In this document: positions 42,346 to 45,681 of the stretch, piece by piece
Position numbering within the stretch: the first letter of the stretch is position 1
Layout: each line of letters opens with the position of its first letter
DNA from: an uncultured Dialister sp.
GTDB lineage: Bacteria > Bacillota > Negativicutes > Veillonellales > Dialisteraceae
Assembly (NCBI GenBank): GCA_900543165.1
Contig: UQQQ01000008.1
Coordinates: 1 to 45,681 of the forward strand
Length of the DNA stretch: 45,681 nucleotides
Reading direction: 5' to 3'
Notes under the pieces: generated by a model
Databases searched by the model: none
What the model saw: the letters and a program-made list of their open reading frames with translations, nothing else
Told to the model about the DNA's origin: nothing
Position numbers and translations under genes: made by a program

Positions 42346-42937
42346 TTTCGCTGTGTGTTTTAGCTTTCGCTTTTTTACCTTTCTGGACAAGGTGGAGGGG
42401 AGAAAGGCGGTATCTTTTTTGAATTCCGGCATTCCATTCTTGCATTTCCTATGGCCATCTTGGAAATATAGGGAATGCTTTCTCTCACAACTGCGGGCCT
42501 TTTCATGTCCCTCTACTATATAAATAACGGCAGGTTGTGATTTTTGAAAAAAGAAGTCAAAATATTTTTTATCAATTTATATAAATGCATGATTGAGGGG
42601 ATGGAGTTGTCAGATTGACAAGACAATCCGGAGAGATGGTCAGAACGCAGATAGGAATGCAGAGATTTGAGTTCTGAGAATAATTGAGAATTGAGATTCA
42701 AGAATTCAGGTTGGCAGTGAGCCTTGTATCGTATACTTCAGTTAAAGTATGAAACGTGACGTTGGAAAGTTTTCTTGCTTTTTCTTAAGATGATAGGGGG
42801 GGACAAGAATTAAGAAAAGCGGTTTAAAATTTGAGATGTAAAGAGCCAGAGATGTCAGTATTAAGGTCGTTAAGAACCAGGAAAATGAAGATAAGGCTTT
42901 GTGATTACTGATAACTATTAGGCTTACTGTTTTGAAT
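42346..42937. other. Gene-free stretch right of the RT locus
   Basis: No credible gene on either strand. It holds a diverged continuation of the inverted arm to perhaps 42400, an AT-rich part (42540-42590), TTGAG-type quasi-repeats at 42655-42710, and a TCGTATACTTCAGTTAAAGTA partial dyad near 42729. Confidence 0.4.
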
Positions 42938-42998
42938 CACAATAAAAGCCCTGCTGAGGATTTGTCTATGGAATCCCGGCAGGGCTTTTATTGTGATT
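42938..42998. terminator. Terminator-like long hairpin
   Basis: CAATAAAAGCCCTGC pairs with GCAGGGCTTTTATTG across ~22 bases, with T-rich sides on both strands. No gene ends right here, so it may belong to an RNA from the preceding stretch. Confidence 0.65.
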
Positions 42999-43045
42999 GG
43001 TCAGACTACAATGGAATGCGGTTCAAGTTCAAGCTTATTAAGATA

Positions 43046-43054
43046 TGATATAAT
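43046..43054 (+). promoter_or_regulatory. Extended -10 promoter of glf
   Basis: TGATATAAT, about 120 bases before the glf start. Confidence 0.6.
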
Positions 43055-43176
43055 AAAACATAACGTTAGTTGACATTCAATCGGGTCAGAATAGCTACAT
43101 CAAGTTTTCCATTATGGGCTATACGACTTTAGTATTGAATTAACTGGTTTCTTTCGTGAGATTGAGGTGCTGTGGG

Positions 43177-44301
43177 ATGAAACATTATGATTACTTAATT
43201 GTCGGTGCCGGTCTCTTCGGCTCAGTTTTTGCTCATGAAGCAAAGCAGGCGGGGAAGCGGGTGCTTATTGTCGACAAACGCCCTCACATCGGGGGCAACG
43301 TATATACGGAGGATATAGAGGGGATTCATGTACATAAGTACGGGGCCCATATTTTCCATACGAATCTGAAGCATGTGTGGGGCTATGTGAATCGGTTTGC
43401 TGTGTTTAACCGTTTTACAAACTCTCCGGTCGCCAATTATCATGGGGAGCTCTATTCCCTTCCTTTCAACATGTACACCTTTAATAAAATGTGGGGTGTC
43501 GTGACACCGGAGGAAGCAGCTGGAAAAATCGAAGAGCAGAAAAAAGCGGCGGGGATCACAAATCCCAGAAATCTGGAGGAACAGGCTATTTCCCTTGTAG
43601 GAACAGATATCTACGAAAAGCTGATCAAAGGATATACGGAAAAACAGTGGGGAAGACCGTGCACGGAGCTTCCGGCTTTTATCATCAAACGGCTGCCGGT
43701 GCGCCTGACTTTTGACAATAACTATTTTAATGCGCTCTACCAGGGGATTCCTGTAGGCGGGTATACAAAGATGGTGGCTCATATGCTGGATGGGATAGAG
43801 GTAAAACTGAACTGCGACTATTTGGGAAATAAGATGGAACTGGACAGCCTGGCAGATAAAGTCATCTATACCGGACCAATTGATGCCTATTTTCATTACG
43901 ACCTGGGACCTTTGGAATATAGAAGTGTCCGTTTTGAGACGGAAGTGCTGGATAAACCCAATTTCCAGGGCAATGCAGCTGTGAACTATACGGACAGGGA
44001 GACGCCCTGGACCCGTATCATCGAGCACAAATGGTTTGAATTCGGCAAGGATGAGAATGGCAATGATCTGTCGAAAACCGTTATCAGCCGTGAATACTCC
44101 TCCGAGTGGAAGGTGGGCGATGAACCTTATTATCCGGTGAATGACGAGAAAAATGGCAGTCTCTATAAAAAATACAAAGCCCTGGCTGATAAGGAAGAAA
44201 AGGTCATCTTTGGCGGACGACTGGGAGAATATAAGTATTACGATATGGATGCGGTAATTGATAGGGCGCTGAAGCTGGCAGGAAAGAGATTTGAGAATTG
44301 A
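43177..44301 (+). CDS. glf: UDP-galactopyranose mutase (copy 2)
   Basis: Converts UDP-galactopyranose to UDP-galactofuranose for the surface glycan. 374 residues, standard. FAD site IVGAGLFGSVFAHEA, DKRPHIGGNVYTED, HKYGAHIFHTN, VANYHGELYSLPFNMYTFNKMWG, EKQWGRPCTELPAFIIKRLPVR with the conserved catalytic-site arginine, FDNNYFNALYQGIP, and the C-terminal GRLGEYKYYDMD. ATG 43177 with GAGG about ten bases upstream gives the usual KHYDYLIVG start. All classic Glf motifs are intact, unlike the more divergent mutase at 35882. Confidence 0.96.
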   Translation: MKHYDYLIVGAGLFGSVFAHEAKQAGKRVLIVDKRPHIGGNVYTEDIEGIHVHKYGAHIFHTNLKHVWGYVNRFAVFNRFTNSPVANYHGELYSLPFNMYTFNKMWGVVTPEEAAGKIEEQKKAAGITNPRNLEEQAISLVGTDIYEKLIKGYTEKQWGRPCTELPAFIIKRLPVRLTFDNNYFNALYQGIPVGGYTKMVAHMLDGIEVKLNCDYLGNKMELDSLADKVIYTGPIDAYFHYDLGPLEYRSVRFETEVLDKPNFQGNAAVNYTDRETPWTRIIEHKWFEFGKDENGNDLSKTVISREYSSEWKVGDEPYYPVNDEKNGSLYKKYKALADKEEKVIFGGRLGEYKYYDMDAVIDRALKLAGKRFEN

Positions 44302-44340
44302 GATTTGAGGGGTTAGGTCAGAGATTTGAGGAAGGTGGAA
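44290..44340. repeat. TTGAGATTTGAGG quasi-repeat before the second S23/IVP gene
   Basis: gagatttgagaattgagatt overlaps the glf stop codon and continues to the ribosome site of the next gene. Confidence 0.5.
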
Positions 44341-44343
44341 GAA

Positions 44344-44709
44344 ATGACTGATTACAAGGATTTGATTGTTTGGCAGAAATCAATGGAATTGGCACGTATT
44401 ATCTATCGTATGACAAGTCGATTTCCTCGTGATGAAGTATTTGGCCTGACAAATCAAATAAGGAGGGCAGTTGTCTCCATTCCATCAAATATAGCCGAAG
44501 GATTTGGCAGAGGCTCTGATCGGGAGTTTATCCATTTTTTACGGATTGCTAAAGGGTCTGCTGCTGAAGTAGAAACACAGATTCTTATTTCTGAAGATTT
44601 GCATTATGTGAGTCCTGACGATGCTCAGACGGCTTTATCACTTTGTGACGAAATCCTCAGAATGCTAGGAACTATGATTGTGAAGATAGGGAATAGAATA
44701 GGGAAATGA
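44344..44709 (+). CDS. Four-helix-bundle protein, S23/IVP family (copy 2)
   Basis: 121 residues, clearly related to the protein at 26265-26618: YKDLIVWQKSMELARIIYRM, then FPRDEVFGLTNQIRRAVVSI, PSNIAEGFGRGS, FLRIAKGSAAEVETQILI, and LCDEILRMLGTMI. ATG 44344 has AAGGTGGAA upstream. Like copy 1 it is flanked by quasi-repeats on both sides, here of the TTGAG kind, direct before and then inverted after the gene. The family includes Avd of diversity-generating retroelements, but the RT 2.3 kb upstream is not of that class. Confidence 0.92.
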   Translation: MTDYKDLIVWQKSMELARIIYRMTSRFPRDEVFGLTNQIRRAVVSIPSNIAEGFGRGSDREFIHFLRIAKGSAAEVETQILISEDLHYVSPDDAQTALSLCDEILRMLGTMIVKIGNRIGK

Positions 44710-44795
44710 GAGAATTGAGGAATGAGAGGAAAATAGGAAATACTCAACGCTCTGCTCCCAATTCTCAAACCTCAACTCTCAAATCTCTCACCACG
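44705..44795. repeat. TTGAG quasi-repeat followed by its inverse CTCAA
   Basis: gagagaattgaggaatgaga is followed by aattctcaaacctcaactct, giving a long imperfect hairpin between the S23 gene and the next start codon. Confidence 0.6.
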
Positions 44796-44809
44796 AAAGG
44801 AATGAACTC

Positions 44810-45577
44810 ATGGATATAAAAATACTAGTAGCGGCTCACAAGAAGTACTGGATGCCGAATGATGATGTGTATATGCCTCTTCATGTGGGGGCGGAGGGGA
44901 AAGCATCTCTGGGGTATACTCCGGATAATACGGGAGACAATATTTCCTCTAAAAATCCGAATTACTGTGAGCTGACAGGATTATACTGGGCCTGGAAGAA
45001 TCTGGAATGCCAGTATATTGGGCTTTGCCATTATCGCCGGTACTTTGGACGCAGGGTGCATACGAAGGATATAGAGAAGAAAAAGGCGGCAATTTTTCAT
45101 AGAGAGGATTATGAAAGTCTGCTTCAGAAGTATGATGTCATTCTTTCAGTGAAGAGGAATTACTATATCGAGACGGTGCGGAGCCAGTATGAGCATGCTC
45201 ATTATAAAAAGGATCTGGACGAGGTCGAAAAGATTATTTCCGAGAAATATCCAGGCTATTCCGATGCTTTCACCAGGGTTATGAACCGGAGAAAGCTGCA
45301 TATACTGAATATGTTTGTCATGAAGAAGTCTCTCTTTGATGAGTACTGTACCTGGCTTTTTGATATCCTATTTGAATTGGAGAAGCGGACGGATATGACA
45401 GGGTATGATACTTACGAAGCACGGCTTTTCGGCTTCATGTCAGAGCGCCTTTTTAATGTATGGCTGGAAAGGCAGAATCTGAAGAAGTGCGAGGTGCCGG
45501 TGGTGTTCCTGGAAAACATAGACTGGCCGAAAAAGATTGCTGATTTTTTAAAGAGGAAGATAACAGGGAAAAGATAG
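44810..45577 (+). CDS. DUF4422 family glycosyltransferase (copy 3)
   Basis: 255 residues. DIKILVAAHKKYWMP at the start, HVGAEG, DNTGDNISSKNPNYCELTGLYWAWKN, YIGLCHYRRYFG, and later LHILNMFVMKKSLFDEYCTWLFDILFELEKR and RLFGFMSERLFNVWLE. Complete single-domain member, with AAAGGAATGAACTC before the ATG. It continues the polysaccharide gene set beyond the RT island. Donor and acceptor unknown. Confidence 0.88.
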   Translation: MDIKILVAAHKKYWMPNDDVYMPLHVGAEGKASLGYTPDNTGDNISSKNPNYCELTGLYWAWKNLECQYIGLCHYRRYFGRRVHTKDIEKKKAAIFHREDYESLLQKYDVILSVKRNYYIETVRSQYEHAHYKKDLDEVEKIISEKYPGYSDAFTRVMNRRKLHILNMFVMKKSLFDEYCTWLFDILFELEKRTDMTGYDTYEARLFGFMSERLFNVWLERQNLKKCEVPVVFLENIDWPKKIADFLKRKITGKR

Positions 45578-45627
45578 CACAAAGAATCTATAAGTTGACA
45601 GTATAGGGCAAGATAATTATGCTTTTG

Positions 45628-45680
45628 ATAGACAGATAGACAGATAGACAGATAGACAGATAGACAGATAGACAGATAGC
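45628..45680 (+). repeat. Tandem 8-bp repeat GATAGACA at the window edge
   Basis: At least six uninterrupted copies of GATAGACA run to the end of the window; the array may continue. A repeat of this kind can vary in length, and 8 is not a multiple of 3. Confidence 0.9.
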
Positions 45681-45681
45681 G

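Noticed and set aside
39751..44709. A diversity-generating retroelement (RT plus Avd-like S23 protein plus template/variable repeats)
   Set aside because: The RT has QGxxxSG, not the DGR-type GxxxSQ. The repeat pairs do not differ mainly at adenines, no variable C-type-lectin or FGE protein ends in a repeat, and the S23 gene is 2.3 kb away behind another gene.

Overview
The window looks like chromosomal DNA from a strictly anaerobic, diderm Firmicute of the Negativicutes, possibly a Dialister-like Veillonellaceae. The grounds are a large fused pyruvate:ferredoxin oxidoreductase, an ETF pair, a desulfoferrodoxin-type superoxide reductase, Gram-positive-style promoters (often with an extended TGn -10) and an ABC-transporter polysaccharide (O-antigen type) locus. 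The genus is inferred from gene content, not from a marker gene.

Left part (1-21.4 kb), mostly GC-rich core genes: the tail of an unknown CDS; minus-strand tRNA genes (Val, then Asn-Glu-Val, then Ala) with a 170-bp tandem duplication carrying tRNA-Val 3' fragments; PFOR (minus) divergent from a LysR regulator; a small membrane protein; superoxide reductase; dnaE; a Phd/RelE-type toxin-antitoxin pair; etfB-etfA; a class IV aminotransferase-fold protein whose catalytic lysine position is leucine; sppA; a Yip1-like membrane protein; and glmS. Gaps between these genes are unusually rich in dispersed repeats: a MITE-like element, CTCGAGGGGAAGG-type palindromic repeats, and GTGACTGGTGACT or GAGACT/AGTCTC quasi-repeats.

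Middle part (21.4-28.3 kb): a SWIM-SNF2 helicase, a YefM/YoeB-type toxin-antitoxin pair, a four-helix-bundle (S23/IVP family) gene bracketed by near-identical ~115-bp direct repeats, and the initiating polyprenyl-phosphate sugar transferase.

Right part (28.3-45.7 kb), mostly AT-rich and probably acquired: ABC exporter (Wzm/Wzt), DUF4422 and GT8 glycosyltransferases, CDP-glucose pathway genes (rfbF, rfbG, a reductase) followed by a UDP-galactopyranose-mutase homologue, an unknown membrane-anchored protein, pgi, then the most notable locus, a second mutase (glf), a second S23/IVP gene and a further DUF4422 protein.

The most notable locus (about 39.75-42.35 kb) encodes a stand-alone reverse transcriptase that resembles the DRT2/UG2 anti-phage class. 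It is preceded by a promoter, a ~350-nt predicted non-coding RNA ending in a terminator hairpin, and a reading frame open through almost all of that RNA. This is the layout expected if the RT copies the RNA repeatedly into a concatemer encoding a never-ending protein. The RNA-RT cassette lies between perfect 19-bp direct repeats, inside a longer pair of ~150-bp inverted repeats.
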